Assembly (NCBI GenBank): GCA_023159155.1
Contig: JAJNNX010000022.1
Span: 558,001-622,000, forward strand
Origin: Ustulina deusta
Lineage: Eukaryota > Ascomycota > Sordariomycetes > Xylariales > Xylariaceae
Direction: 5' to 3'
Length of the DNA stretch: 64,000 bases
In this document: one piece after another, positions 44,783-58,103 of the stretch
Position numbering within the stretch: the stretch's first letter is position 1
Layout: every line of letters begins with the position of its first letter
The notes under the pieces: generated by a model
Seen by the model: the letters and a program-made list of their open reading frames with translations, nothing else
The model's database searches: none
Told to the model about the DNA's origin: nothing
Program-made: the position numbers and the translations under genes

Positions 44783-46565
44783 CTATGTTACAATTGCCAA
44801 ACCGTCCGACTTGTGAGAGGCGCTATTTCGATTACGGCGTTTCTTGACTTGTTTTGCGGTTTCCTCTACTTGTGCCAAGGGATTTAGATCCGGTTTCGGG
44901 TCGTCAATAGGCGCAAAGATGTGTCGACTCTTATAGCCCTTCTCTAATGAGATATTGACCTTTTGATTGGGCGGCACCATGGGGTGGTCAAGATCCCATC
45001 CCGCGCGACGGCACAGCTCCGCCACAACGATGTCGCAGTCGCCCAAGAGGTCGATGTCGAAGTTGATGTGGCTGACTGGCGTGCGTGAGATGTATATTTG
45101 TGGTATATGCGAAGGTAAAAACGGTACTACTTCAGAGACAGGCGCCACCTTAAGCGACGTGCCAATGACGATGACGAGATCCACTTGATTGCGGTCGTGC
45201 TTAACGAGCCGCTTGGAAAACTCGTCAGGAAGAGGCTCACCGAAGAAGGTAATGTCCGGCTTCATGACGCCCGCTTGGGGAATATCATACGCGCTGTCAT
45301 CGTCATCGTCGTCGTCATCGAAGTCATCAAAGTTGCGCCGTGACTTTTTGGACGAGGTGCTGTTGCTCGACCTCTTACGCTTGAGTGGTCCTATGCCTCT
45401 CGATCTTAGTGCTGTGATGCACTTGCCGCATCGCGGGATCCTGCCGGCTTTAATGTCGTCGAAAATAGTGTCTCCACGCACTTTGTGGCCACAGCGCTGG
45501 CAACTGGCGGTGGCGAACGAGCCGTGACACTGCACGAGCTTTTCTGGCAGGATGCCTGCATTGGCCTCGATATTGTCAATGTTTTGCGAGTAGTTGGTGA
45601 GAAGCTTGCCCTGATTCTGCAGCATCGCAATAAATGCATGGGTTGGCGAAAACTTTTTGGTGGCTGGGAGGATGTCCTTGGCTACGGTGTAGAAGATGGT
45701 AGGGTCATCACGAAAGACGTCAATGTTGAAGACCTCTTGGGGATCGTTAATGCCTAAACCTAACTTCTCGAGTTGAGAGTACAGCCCAGTCTCTTTCGAA
45801 CGGAAATCGGGGATGCCGAGAGAGGTAGAGATACCCGCCCCCGTCAACACTACGATGTTGCGCGACTTTTTCAGCAAGTGCACGGCATCGTCGACAGAGT
45901 TGTACGACATGATCTTGGCTCTTTTGGTTAACTCCCGGGTCATGGCCAGGGTGAGCAGGCCAAGATACGCCTCATCAGGGCGGCCTTCAAGAAAGTCGGG
46001 AGGACGGATTCCAAAGGCCGTCAGTAACTTTTGGGCTGTAATAGCGCCAGAGTCTATGTGCAAATGACAGAACTCGTTAGGGCCGATTGCGCGCAATTGC
46101 TGGCGGAAGGTCACCGCTTCTTCAGGTGTGCACGCATCAACTGCAAACGTGTTAGCAGGTGTCCTAGCCCGTCACCGCAAAAACCATGAATTGGCCAAGC
46201 ACAGATTCAGCCAGGGAACTGAAGATGGTAGAGAGATAATTACCGTTAGGGGGGAATGTGTCTTGGGTGAGATCATCAATGATGTCTTCAAAAATGGACT
46301 CCGTCTCCCAAGAGTCTCCTAGGTCATTCACCCGATCTTGGAGTTCTGAAATGTCGCCGTGAATGGGCTGGGGAAGTGGGAGATGCCCGACTTGCTGATC
46401 ATCGAGAACCTCGGTGACGTGAACTGGATAGACTGGAGCAGTAGTAGTTGACTGATAATGGAGTTGTTGTTGCCCTTGCTGCTGGCGTTGTGGTTGCTGC
46501 TGGGGACGAGCTCTCTTGGTATAGGATCTGCGGACGCGACCGGGACCTTGCTTTGCTCCTCTCAT
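44783..46565 (-). CDS. NAD-dependent protein deacetylase, Sir2/Hst1 class
   Basis: Two exons (46565-46244 and 46140-44783) join [13 protein letters not shown], giving 559 residues. The start ATG gives [18 protein letters not shown], basic and likely nuclear. The sirtuin core starts at about 205: [15 protein letters not shown], then [11 protein letters not shown], the catalytic histidine in QCHGSF (about 313), zinc cysteines at about 321, 324, 345 and 348, and FFGEPLP. The NAD loop [12 protein letters not shown] completes it. The match [28 protein letters not shown] is typical of class Ia nuclear Sir2/Hst1 enzymes. It deacetylates histones using NAD and acts in silencing and metabolic gene repression. 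An insert of about 45 residues between the second zinc pair and KPDITFFGE has a KRKR/KKSRR basic patch and an eight-aspartate run. An opposing acetylase, Sas3-like, is encoded at 19.6-23.1 kb. Confidence 0.93.
45292..45330. repeat. GAT/GAC repeat encoding polyaspartate
   Basis: Near-perfect trinucleotide run on the minus strand in the sirtuin gene, producing the FDDFDD..DDD segment of its internal insert. Likely length-variable. Confidence 0.7.
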
Positions 46566-49500
46566 CGTGATGGCGCTGGCGATAAAGTCGTTGGTGCGTT
46601 TACAATGATATGTGGAACGTGCAAATAAGTAAAGGCTGGGCGGTAAATAAGATAGCCAACTAAAGTGCACTGCACATGTAGGATGCGCGAAACTACGCAA
46701 CTACAAGACTCGGGCGTGTGTTGATGGGAAGTTGGCGAATCATGAAAAATAGGATGACGGGCGAGTGACCAGACAATGGGTGGATTTGGAAGGAGAGTTA
46801 ACAATGGCACTCAGAATGGGGCGAGGGAACTGTGGGAGGACGGGTGTGGGCACACCACTCAAAGTGAAGCACGGTCGGAAAGAGTGGTTAGTGGTTAGTG
46901 GAAATTGGAATTGTGTGGTGGTTGGGTTGTGGCGGTGATTGTTTCTTGATTTCTTGATTTCCTGACGCGTCTTGTTGTTTGGTTGATGACGGGGTTTTCA
47001 AGTTCGAGAAACGAGAGATTAGGTTCGAACAGTTGAGACTCGCTCACAGTTGACGGGAAGAGGCGTGGGTATTAGAAGAAGGGGAACCGAGACGAGAGAC
47101 AGACGGGAGACAAGGGAGGGAGGGGCAGCGCCGGGAGAGCGCAGAGTTGCGACGTCGATGTAGATGGGAGTTGGTTGGAAATAACACAGCGGGTTTATCT
47201 AGCCGGGTGAGATGCGGGCAAAAAGATGACTTGGGTGAGGAAAAGAGGTTGAGACTTGACGACGAGCGAAGTTGTCCAGTTCAAGAAAGAAGCGAATTGC
47301 TGATTGGGCCAGACCAGCCCTGCCTAGGCCAGCCCGTGCCCAGGCAGGCTACCGCTATACTACTCTACCTCTCTACCTCGCTCGTCTCCCTCTTCCTCTG
47401 CCGCCTGCCACACCACCACTACTGCTGCTGCTGCACCGCCAGCTTATGATACACATTGATCCAGACTACCTAGGTGGGTTAGGCTCTGGCCATTCACTCT
47501 TTCATTTGCGCTAGTGAAACTCGAGAAAACATAAAGTTTCCTTCTTCATTCTGGCCAGAATTCGGAAACACTTCCATCGCCGGCTCTTGTCTTGCACATC
47601 GGCGCCGGGCGCTTCTCACTCGTGAGTGTATATTCGCCCTCACGGGGTTTGTACCTACCTGGGTAGCCCGGCATCAATGAATTTGCCTCCGTATCCGTCG
47701 TCTCCGGCCTTGGATTCTGCCCGAGTTTTCGCCTCATCCCCCTTACTTACGATCCGCGTTAGTAGTTGCGCAGACTCGTAGTTATGGGCTGTTCTAAGAG
47801 TTGGACTTTGCGCAGGATAAGCATTGTCTATTTCGAGTCCTAGTCGGCAACAAGACCTTCCGACCCCAATGCCTTGCCTTGCCACCTCTTCCCTGGCAGC
47901 TCGTCGACGGGAGTCCTATTGATGCTAGCTTCAAGTTTTGAGTTTTTTTTTCTGCCATTGTTACCTGATGCACGCACGACTCAAGCGCGTGCTAAACTCT
48001 AATAACGTTTTTTCTTGCTGGCTTAGACCGAGCCTATCTAGCACTTGGCGTGTACTATCAGTATGTCTTTCGGACTCGTTGCATGCGAGCGTCTGTTCGG
48101 GTTCGGCCTTGATGTTCTCATAACTTCTTGCCCACCCCCACTTCAATCAAACACTGGTTGACTAGCCCTGTCTGGAGAATCCTTCTATTGAAGGCTGTGG
48201 TTCGGGATGCTAGTCTTAATAATGCGGGTTTTCCTTGGAGCTCCCGACTTTAATGACTCGGCTCATCCCGGACGCTTGGTGAGAAGAAAACGCTCGTCAC
48301 GTCCGCCGCACATACCATTCACTCGGGGAGAGGTTCATGCTAGTGTTCGTGGTATTCTGGCTGCATGTATTTCTAGGGTCAACCCTCTCTACCTAATTTT
48401 AGGTAAAAAAAAAGTACCTTGCCTAACTGGGCGAACACCGTGCATCATGCCTACATAAATTGATAATAGGACACATAATTTGCAACCCTAGTAGGCATTG
48501 CTGTCGGCGGGAGCCTTTGGGAATCTGGCAGAAGTCATGAAGAGAACTTGGCCTAGGTATTTCAATTTCACTACCCAGGAACCCTAGGATGATATTGTCA
48601 AGTTTCTAACAACGGTGTGAAAGTTTAGCCGGGAACTGTAGAAAGCTCACATCCCGGGCCGCTTATTCTGGAAGTTTCTGGATATGCTCGCGGAAACTGG
48701 CGGTACACATCTTTAACTCTCTAAACTTTTGGAGCTCGGTAGTTTTGATTAGGAAAGCAAGTTGACGAGTTGGTGAAGGGTTCCTACGAGTTTGTGTTTG
48801 CGTAGTCATTGTCTTCGCTATACTACCTTACTAGGTAGTGAGTGGCTCTGTTTCAATGTGCTACCTACATTATTACCCAGATCCATTGGAACCCCGCATA
48901 TTTTTTCATTAGTGGCTCACTTGAGCCCTGAATAAATGCACTGTCGCTCGATCTCATCTGGATAGGCCCACCCTACTTACATTGACAGTAGGTATTGAAT
49001 GAATCACCAGTTAGCCTAGATTAGCATTGCAAAAATCGTTATTTTCTATTAGGTAAATCGCCACCTACTTTCGCTGCTGCCCCTAAGTCACCCTCAACCG
49101 CTACAACAAAGGCATCCCGCTACCAAAACGCTTCTGTTGAGGCCTATAGCTAACTAACCCAAGAATTTGCCCGTCTCTCACTCATCAAAGGTAGCAGTAA
49201 AGAGCTAAATTAATGTTTGAAGAAAAATATTAATTCGGTGTGGTATTCGAGTTACGAGCCTGTTTTGCTTCTGCTACCGTTGGATCCTGACTATAATGGA
49301 ACACGGAGGCCGAACCAATGACAGCCGACACCAAGTACATGGGTACTTATGTTTGCTCAACGCCGCATTTCCAAGGTGATGAGGGTAGGGTTAGAGTACA
49401 ACAGAATGGTTTAACAGAAATCAATCAGTCTCTTGACGGGTATCCCCTAGGTCTTAGCAAAGATGCCACAGATAAAACTGAGTACTGTAGGTTAGGTACC

Positions 49501-50241
49501 TTCTAGTATTTACATACGGAGTATCCCAGTGTCTGAAATGTGCTTTAATGTAGAAGCGGATATTCCGTAAACTGCTGAAAATATCGCAGTCCTTTTTCTT
49601 CTTCGTCTTGATTTCTACTACTAATACGATTTGATTGGTATCTATTTCTTACCCGGAGTTTCCCCCCCTCCCCCCACACAGAGCTCACCACCTAGTTTCG
49701 GTTGTACAGACAAAGAGAAAAAAGAAAATAAGTACAAGACGTTGCGCCACTGTAGTATGCCGTCGATGAGACGCGCACTTCGGCGCGCCTTCTTATGGCT
49801 GAGGACAGAAGGTTATGTTTAATCTGTGTTCTCTGGGGAGTTCTATTTACTCGAGAAGTGACCGCAAGTACACGACTGACACCAACTGAGCCTTCAAGTC
49901 GCATCCGACACAATCGAGGACTGGGCGAAAGAACTTTGGTGTGTAGCTCATCGTTCTTGAAGGGAGCGGTACGTTAACCATCCGCGTCGCCGGACTGTGC
50001 CCCTAAGGTGTTGAGAGACCTACTCCGAAGTTGAGTGCATGACCACCAGACCGTGTCTGCGTCATACACTCTAAGCGGTCGATAGGGGGTTGCCACAAAA
50101 GCACTTTGTCCCAAGACCACACAGTCCTCAAGGGGGATCCGCAAGTCGAAATTAGTAGTTGGCGTGTAGACGATCGGAAATTGCGATTACCCGGTGCTAT
50201 TTCGGGTATTTTCAACAAACAAAAACGAGTATTCACACTGC
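46566..50241. other. 3.7-kb gene-free region
   Basis: The left part (46.57-47.5 kb) is the sirtuin promoter and leader, with direct TGGTTAGTGG-like repetition near 46886-46900. The middle is AT-rich with scattered TACCTA motifs (47650, 48830, 49060). Short frames at 47-49.9 kb overlap on both strands and show no domain. No RNA gene or mobile element is recognised. Confidence 0.45.
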
Positions 50242-53200
50242 CTAGGATAGAGACTTTGGCTTTTGTGAAGGTGGTTGAGGCACACGCAACCGGGGTACAT
50301 CACCAGGCGCGTCCGATTCATCGATTTCCATCGGCTCTTCTGTCAAGACAGGTGTCGTTTCCGGCTCGGCACCTTCCCGATGTGAGAGAGGAGAAGGGGA
50401 AGGGGAAGGGCGAAGAATTTGTGAGAAATCACGGTTGTCGGTTTTCTCGATGGGTGACCAACCAGCAGCCACACTGCCAGCGATAATGCCGGCCATTACC
50501 GTCGGTGCACCCAGAGCTGAATTAGAGCGAGATCTCATAGACCTGGAGCGCCTGCGGGAATCGGGTGTCGGAGCCGGGGACGGAGCTCCAAAACTGTCCT
50601 CTCGAGTCGGAGTGCGTGGAGCACGCATAGAATTAGATCTGGAATGAGACGGGCTCCTCGTTCTCGACATGAAGGTTTCACGAGGATGTTGCACAGCAAA
50701 CTTCAGGTTATTGAGACGACCGCCCTTGAGTTTCTTGAGGAACGCGAGCTCGTCCCGGACATCAGTGAATACATCGGGATAATCGTTGAATCGTTCTTCG
50801 TCGGAGATCGTGAGCCCCGGTGGTGAAGGCTTCCGCTTGAAGGACTCAGGAATGCACTTCCTTATTAGCTCATCCGGAATGAGACGGATAAGCATGCCAA
50901 TAGGAATCGACAGAGCGCCCAAGATAATTGCAGTTGCCCACTGCGGCCCGGTCTGAGACGGCTGTAGGAGCGAAATGTTGAACGGAGTGCTACCGACGAA
51001 GATGATGAGAATCTGTAAACCAATTACAATGATATTAATCCCCAAGAAGAAATAGTTTTGGGTTATGCCTTCGAAGATGTTGAATCGGTTGTCTAAGCGG
51101 CGATTGCTTGATTTGAGTTAGCTGATGGTCCTGGATATTGCATTGAACGGCTTTCACTTACTTCCACTGATTAAAGATCTGCATCCACACGAAGGTGTTG
51201 AATACGAGGGTGTCCCGTCGAGTGGAGACAACCGTGTCAGGGTCCTCCCGTGCTGCGATGCCAATGGCAAATGCGCCATAATACAGGACAAAGGTGACTG
51301 CGAGTTGATAGATAGTTTGTCCGATAATCATCTTCCACATGGTGATCGAAATGATACTGGCATTTCTCGGTTCCGGTTTGCGGTCGATGATGCTGTCCTG
51401 TGGCGGGTCTGTAGCAAGGGCGAGTGCTGCAAGAGTGTCCATGATGAGATTAACCCAAAGAAGTTGCACAGCCGTCAGCACAGAGCTTTCATCGTCACTA
51501 GAGACAGCAGTAACAAAAGTGAGGGCAACAGCAGTTACGTTGACCGTCAACTGGAACTGGAGGAATCTCTTCACAGCATCGTTCACGGCCCGACCCCATT
51601 TTAAGGCCTTTACGATACTGGTGAAGTTGTCGTCCATAAGAATAATAGCAGATGCCTCTTTTGCTACTTCGGTACCAGCGATACCCATGGAAAACCCGAC
51701 ATCAGCAAGTCTGAGTGCAGGAGCATCATTCGTCCCGTCGCCAGTCACAGCAACAACATCTCCCATATCCTTCAGGCGGCGCACAAGAATGCGCTTGTCT
51801 TCCGGACTAGAGCGAGCCAGAACTCGAAGCCGTGGAATAATCTCATTTTGCGCTACTTTGCTAAGATTGCGGAAATCGGGTCCTTCCATAACCACTCCAT
51901 CCGGTTGCAAAATACCACACTCCTTGGCGATAGCTTGCGCTGTAAGTTTGTTGTCGCCAGTCACCATACGAACAATAACGCCCGCCCTTTGGCATTCCTT
52001 GACTGCCTCAGGAACGCCATTGCGAAGTGGATCCTGAATGCCTACCATACCGATGAAGGTCATTCTGTGGAAGATATCTTCAAAGACGACTTGATTTCCG
52101 TCACCTTCGACCCGTTTTGCATTCCGTGGAGGCCATCTTTCAAAATCACGATAGACGATACCAATTGTTCTTAGAGACCTTGAAGCATAGCTTTCAATGA
52201 GACTTTTGATGGTTTCGGTGTTTTCGGCTGTCATGGGGGATTTCGATAGATCTTGCGTAGGGTCAGAGAGGATTTCTGAGCACTTGGCCAGGAGAATTTC
52301 GGAAGCGCCTTTTACGTATAGCCGAGCTGCTCCATTACCGAGCTGGGCCACTACTCCCATGCATTTTCGATTAGAATCGAAAGGGATCATTTGTAGAATG
52401 GTTGCATTCGCCCGTTCCTCGCTAACAGCTCCCATTCCTAAGTGATCCCTAGCGTAGAGTAGCAAGGCAGTCTCGGTTTTCGATCCAATGAATGCTGCCT
52501 CGCCATTCATCTCGCCTTCGAAAGCTGTAGAATTCAATGAAATAGATTTGAGAAGCAATTCTTGAGCCATTTCGCCGAGAGAAGTGGCAAACTCTTTCTC
52601 TGTCAAATCTACTTCATCGCCTTCAGGATTACTGTTTCCAAATCGATGATCCGTGCCGACCGTTCCCGCAACGACCTTCATTTTGTTCTGTGTCAATGTA
52701 CCAGTCTTGTCCGAGCAGATCGTCGTCGCATTTCCCATAACCTCGCACGCTTTCAAGTGGCGCACCAAATTGTTATCCTTGAGCATGCGAGTGGTTGCAA
52801 AAGCCAATGCTAGTGTGACGGCGAGTGGGAGTCCTTCTGGCACTGCAACAACTATAATCGTAACCACGACAATGAATATGTTGATGAATTGTTGGCCTTT
52901 TTCAGAAGGTGTCGCGTTGCTGCCGGACAGGCGAACGAGAAATTCGATGAAGAGAACAAGAAACAAAACGAGACCTGCAGCACCCCCAAGCTTTGCGATG
53001 TATTCAGCGACAATATTGAGTTTGGACTGGAGAGGCGTAATTTCGGGATCCTCATTTAGCGACATCAACGTTCTTCCGTAGCTGGAATAGATACCGGTGG
53101 ACGTGACCATAAAGGTCCCTACACCTTCCATGACCCGACCGCCTGACTGGATGAACGGGTCTAACTTTTTGGTATCTTCACCCCTCTCGATCGCAGCAAA

Positions 53201-54391
53201 TACCTCATCAGCCGGCCGCTTGCGGATGACGTCTGATTCTCCTGTAGCTTGGGATTCGTCGCACTTGATATTATACCCCTTAATCAGAACACCGTCAACG
53301 GGTATGAGATCGCCAGGTTCGAGATGGAGTACATCCCCACTCATTAGATCAAAAACCGATATCTCGATAGTCTTGCCTGAGCGAATTGCCTTTACAACTC
53401 GATCCTGCTTTTTTCTGTTCAATTTTGCGAACTGTTTCTCTTTCTGCCAGTCGTTCAACGATCCCACAAGAACAACGATAGCAATAGCAACAATGATGGC
53501 TACACCTTCAATCCATTCGACACCAGGGTTGTTTGCTGTGTGTTGTTGTCCAAAAGTTTGATAAAGGCCAATGGCCAGAGAGACGACTGCAGCAACAGAG
53601 AGGAGAATGAGGACCTTGTCATTGTACGTAATCCAGACTAACTGCAAAAAACTTTTGCCTTTCTTTTCGGGTAATCGATTATCACTGAAGACTCGTTTTC
53701 TATCGGCAAATGCGTCGTCATTGGAAACCTGTCGGGTGCGAGTTGAGGTGTGTGTTACTGGTGTGTCGGGACTAACAACTCCCTCGTTCACCAGTTTGGA
53801 AGCTTCACAGCTGGTTGCATCTTCAAAGGACACTTTACCAGTGAGGTTTCTCTCGTCTATACTGAGACCCGCTGCACGGTCGCTTCGAAGTCCTTTTTCC
53901 AATCCTCGGAGACCACCCAAGTTATAAAACGCAGATAAGCTCTTGGGGTTGAACATTTTGGTGAGTTGGCCAGGACTAAACGCAAACGGGTTATCTTGAA
54001 CCTGGAACTCTTCTTCTCGGCCTTGATCTGGCTTTAAAGCATCTTTGTCCTTCGTTATATGCTCATTATCGTATTTTGACCTTGGAGGGCCTTTCTCCGT
54101 AACTGAGTCACCCTGAGAGGAAACTGATCGTGATCCATCCTCGCTATCCATGGAATTCTGACGTGACCGGTAGTTAGTGGGAACTGCTAAAAATGCTTGG
54201 CCTTTCTCGTTCCCACGCGACAGTACGGGACTAGATACGTTATGGGGGCTGGTTGGCCGGCTATCTTTGCTGTCAAACGAGTGTGACGCGCGAATTTCGT
54301 GGTGAGAGGCCGAACTGGGTGGGTTTGAGCCTGTCGGATAGTGTGTTCTCTCAGATGATGTCCAGCTTGCAGCAAGGGTGGTAGGGCTCAT
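50242..54391 (-). CDS. calcium-transporting P-type ATPase, Pmc1/PMCA type
   Basis: Pumps Ca2+ out of the cytosol, into the vacuole in yeast Pmc1 and also at the plasma membrane in filamentous fungi. Two exons (54391-51162 and 51106-50242) join IFNQW-NNRRLDNRFNIFEG, giving 1364 residues. A long Ser-rich N-terminal region (about 1-240) precedes the pump core. Hallmarks are the membrane motif VAVPEGLPLAVTLALAFATT, the phosphorylated aspartate in SDKTGTLTQNK (about 561), KGASE in the nucleotide domain, and TGDGTNDAPAL (about 887). The C-terminal transmembrane block ends around LIRLIPDELI. The C-terminal tail of about 200 residues is Ser/Arg/Pro-rich (RTRSPSHSRSNSMRA, SRRRSRSMRSRSNS). It may be regulatory, like calmodulin-binding tails of PMCAs, though no such site is proven here. 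The family corresponds to N. crassa NCA-2/NCA-3. Confidence 0.93.
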
Positions 54392-57300
54392 TTTTTCATC
54401 GGCAGCCGATACCGGTGAATGGGAGAGAACGTTTGAAGTGGGCTCGCCATCGTTCGTAGTGTCAATTGTGATTGTAGGCCTAGAGATAGTTTTTGTGAGT
54501 GAAAGTTCGGCCTTACAGAATGGAAGAGGCGGTTTCCTGGCATCTCCAGGAGCCAGGAGCCTTAGAAGCTCGACTTACGCCCTAGGCCGTCGCGGTGCGC
54601 CTTCAGCACCGCGATCTTGACCTCGAGGTTCCGACATGGCGCGTCCAATTTGGTATACCCGTTGGGGTACGAGAAGTCAACCAGAGCCGCCGTTTAAGGG
54701 AGTCAATGACAAGAGGATTCTCGTAGCGGCGGAAGGGTTACGCGAAGGCGGATCGATTGGTACAGCTGTGTCATCGGCGGAGAGAGTAATGAACGACCAG
54801 GAGAAGAACCGTGTTTCGACGAGCAGGCTTAGGTAGAGCTGCGAAGTGTCATCCTTCAGAGTATACTTCGTCAGCCGGCTTGATCAATCCAACGTGCTGC
54901 AGCTTATCAAAGCGAGGCCTCGCAGACCAACCCGAGCAAGGTCAGATGGTTGGTATGCACAGAAGAGGTGGCGTCGACACTATGGGAACCAATTGAGGAC
55001 CCTAGGGACGAGATTCCTGCTTGCTTCCGGCTGCCAACGGCTCTATCGCGATCGGTATTGACTTGCAGCGTTGGGCTGGGGAGGTGTTGCTGGGGGATGA
55101 GGGAGCAGACAAAACAACTGCAGGGTATGTTATGATGGTAATCTAGTGTATACCTATGTCTTGGGCGGAATGCAGTGTAAACACCGAGCGAGGATGACGG
55201 GGGCGAAATGTGCCGTTGTCTGGAGTACTGTGCTGGACCCGTAGGAGCTGGGTCAAGGGAATAAATTGAGGCTATGCATACGTAGCTCCATAAGCCTCTT
55301 GGGTCTGCGTGCAGGGACAGCCAGCCGGATCGCCACGGTGAAAGGGGAGGGAAAGTGAGGACCGAAAGGGACGAACAATGGGGTGGATCTAGGGTAGCAG
55401 AAAGGAATAGCGAATAACAGGCCCAATTATGTCCGCTTTGAGAATTAACAAGACATCGAGTAAGGAATACAGCAGAGACCGATATCAGAAGGGAATGAGG
55501 AAAAATCCATCGTGTTCGCAAAGCGTGTTGTAGTGTTGAGGAACAATTGAGCGTCCAAGCCATTCGTTCTCTGAGTTGTCCGGTGCAGCTGTGTACACGG
55601 ATGTATAGTACGGCAGCCAGATAGGTTACTAAGTACCTCGGGGTACGTATGTCCCGGTGGCTACAAACGCTAAACCACCTAGAGTAGGTACCTAAGTAGG
55701 TAATTAGGTAACTCACTACTAGTGTGGGTAGTACAGCGTGTCGCTCATTAGGAAATTGACCTCCGATGAAAAAAAAGCGTGGCACCCCAGGTCCATCCAT
55801 GCTACGGGATGCAGATACTAGCATAGCAGATACAAGGTACCCACCCTCTTTCCTACAGGATATACCGGTACAGTATGCGTGCACAGTAGGCGAGTGCACT
55901 GGTACAATACATAGAGTTCGACGGATCCTGAATGGAGTCATCTTAACTCCTCCTTATAAGGAGGTATTACGTCGTGTACCACAGATCAGCGAACCTCTTG
56001 GGCTCCAAAGGGTTAAGAGCACAAGTCGTTTCCTGATTTCTGTCCTGATTTGACGAGCCGACAACTATTACTACACACCTACCTACTAAGTATATAGACT
56101 CATTAATACCGTACTTAGTGTACACCACCCACTATGTACCTGCCTAATAGTACCTTCTCTATACAGTTGGCCGTCTTGTGTAGGTACCACAGACAATTTC
56201 CACGCAAACACACATCCACACCCCCACATGTGCACTGCCCCGTACATATTTCATCAATCATACTCTGTAGATGACATACGTACACTATCAGTAAGGATAC
56301 ATCCAACTCGGCATCAAGCGAAAACAATCGCTGCCTCTTTCCCGGTGGGCTTATGCCGAAGGTGACCGTCCAGGTCAAGAGTGAACCAGATATGCATACC
56401 TACCCATAATATACGATACAGCAGATTGGGTATGAAGTCGGGTTGTGTCGATTCTTTTTGTCAACCTTTGCCCCCCCTTTCCAACGCCCACCACGTCTTA
56501 CTCCAAGGAAAGAGTCGGGCGGAACTCCAGGCGAGTCAGGCTATTGGCCCAGCACGCCGCACATGTAGTGTATGCCAAGAGAGGCTGTGCTAACCCCTGG
56601 TCCTCATTTGGGCCCTAGCGCGACGGGCAGCCTCGCTTTTGCATCAAGATCTCCACTGTTGCACCGTCTACACTCAGTTGCCTGCATCATCTCATGACGA
56701 ATTGGAGAAAGTTCGAAGTCGACAGTGTAACGAAAAATATGCCCTGCGAGTACGACCAGCACCCGTATTGGCTTGCCGGGTTTCTTCTTGGCCACTTATG
56801 GATCTATGATGTTTCTGCTTTTCTCTTTCTTGTTCCGATATCAGGCGAGAAATCAGGTTTCCGCCCTTGGGACAGGTATTCGGTTGGGTTTCAACTTTGG
56901 AATCTGACATTGTGTAGGGCGCGAGTATGGGCATGTTTCGGCTGCACTACGCTGCTACTAAGATAACGGTGTCTAGAGAGACCTTTTCTCAAAACTCGGA
57001 AGCGTACCAGAAGCGCACAGGAGTGGCCAACGAGAAAGCTGCGACCACCAGTGTACACGCAGGTTCTTACCCAACAATGGTGCCATTGGAATCTCAATCA
57101 ATCGGCCCTATCGAAGAAATAGTATAGCAAGAACAGCAACCACGGTTTTATACACTGGGTCCAAAGGCTGCCACCTATTGATTCTCAGACTCCAACTCCC
57201 AGTGGTTTCGGCTATGTCATTCGTGCTGCCAAGGTAGGGTAGTGAAGTAGGTAATCCACGTAGAGCAGCCACCCGACCTGTCGGTGAAGGTAACAACATT

Positions 57301-58069
57301 ACTGTTAGTACAGTAGTGTCTACCTTAATACGGGGGACTAAACGTACACACAAGGTCAGGAATCAGGACATTGTTTTTCTGAATACAGAAAACAATGAAC
57401 TGTCAAAGCACTCAAGTGCCCTACCAATTGGAAGATTAGATTGTACACTATAACCAGCGCTGGGTAAGGTGGCTTTATTGCTGAATTCTTGGTGGAATTC
57501 GAAGGTGGGGAAATTATTATCACAAGAGACAAGCGAATACACATGTCGAAGATCCCTGGCCTTGGTCATACCACGACACACTCCACCCTACCTACCGATA
57601 TAGTGTATGCGTGCTTAGCTGCCAGTGCGCTTTTATCCGAAACAGTACCAATCAGATTCAAACTTCATAAACAAACTGGCCACACGGGTATGTTGTTACG
57701 AATACCACGCCCACTCGTATTAAAGACGGAGAAATCTATGACGTCTTCCAATTCCCAGAAACTGCAAATGTGGTCTCGTCAAGGCTCGTAAACGTCCAAC
57801 GCAATGAGCAAACCCGATAATATTCCAAGAAGCTAATTATCTCGATGGTTTCAGCCAAACAGAATTAGACCTTTTACAGATGTCACTACCTACTAAGTAG
57901 TAGTGTACAAGTCATGTAGTGTAAGTACATATAGTGGAATACCCACTTGCCTAATTCAGCAATATCCAAGTTCAGCAGTGCGTGAGAGTGCCTGGGCTCT
58001 TGGCCGAATCTTGGCGCCAACTTTAGGCTGTATTTGGCCAAAAAAGGGTCATTATCTCATTATACCTAT

Positions 58070-58103
58070 GTCATGTGACCACATTCGATGCAGAACAAAG
58101 AAA
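58070..58103 (+). repeat. left copy of a 34-base inverted repeat
   Basis: Begins GTCATGTGACCAC and ends AGAACAAAGAAA. It matches the inverted copy at 60326-60359 at 29 of 34 positions by eye. On this strand ATGTCATGTGACCAC can encode MSCDH. The right copy has a TTG in place of the ATG and carries the same peptide, so the pair may be duplicated coding debris or terminal repeats. Confidence 0.6.
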
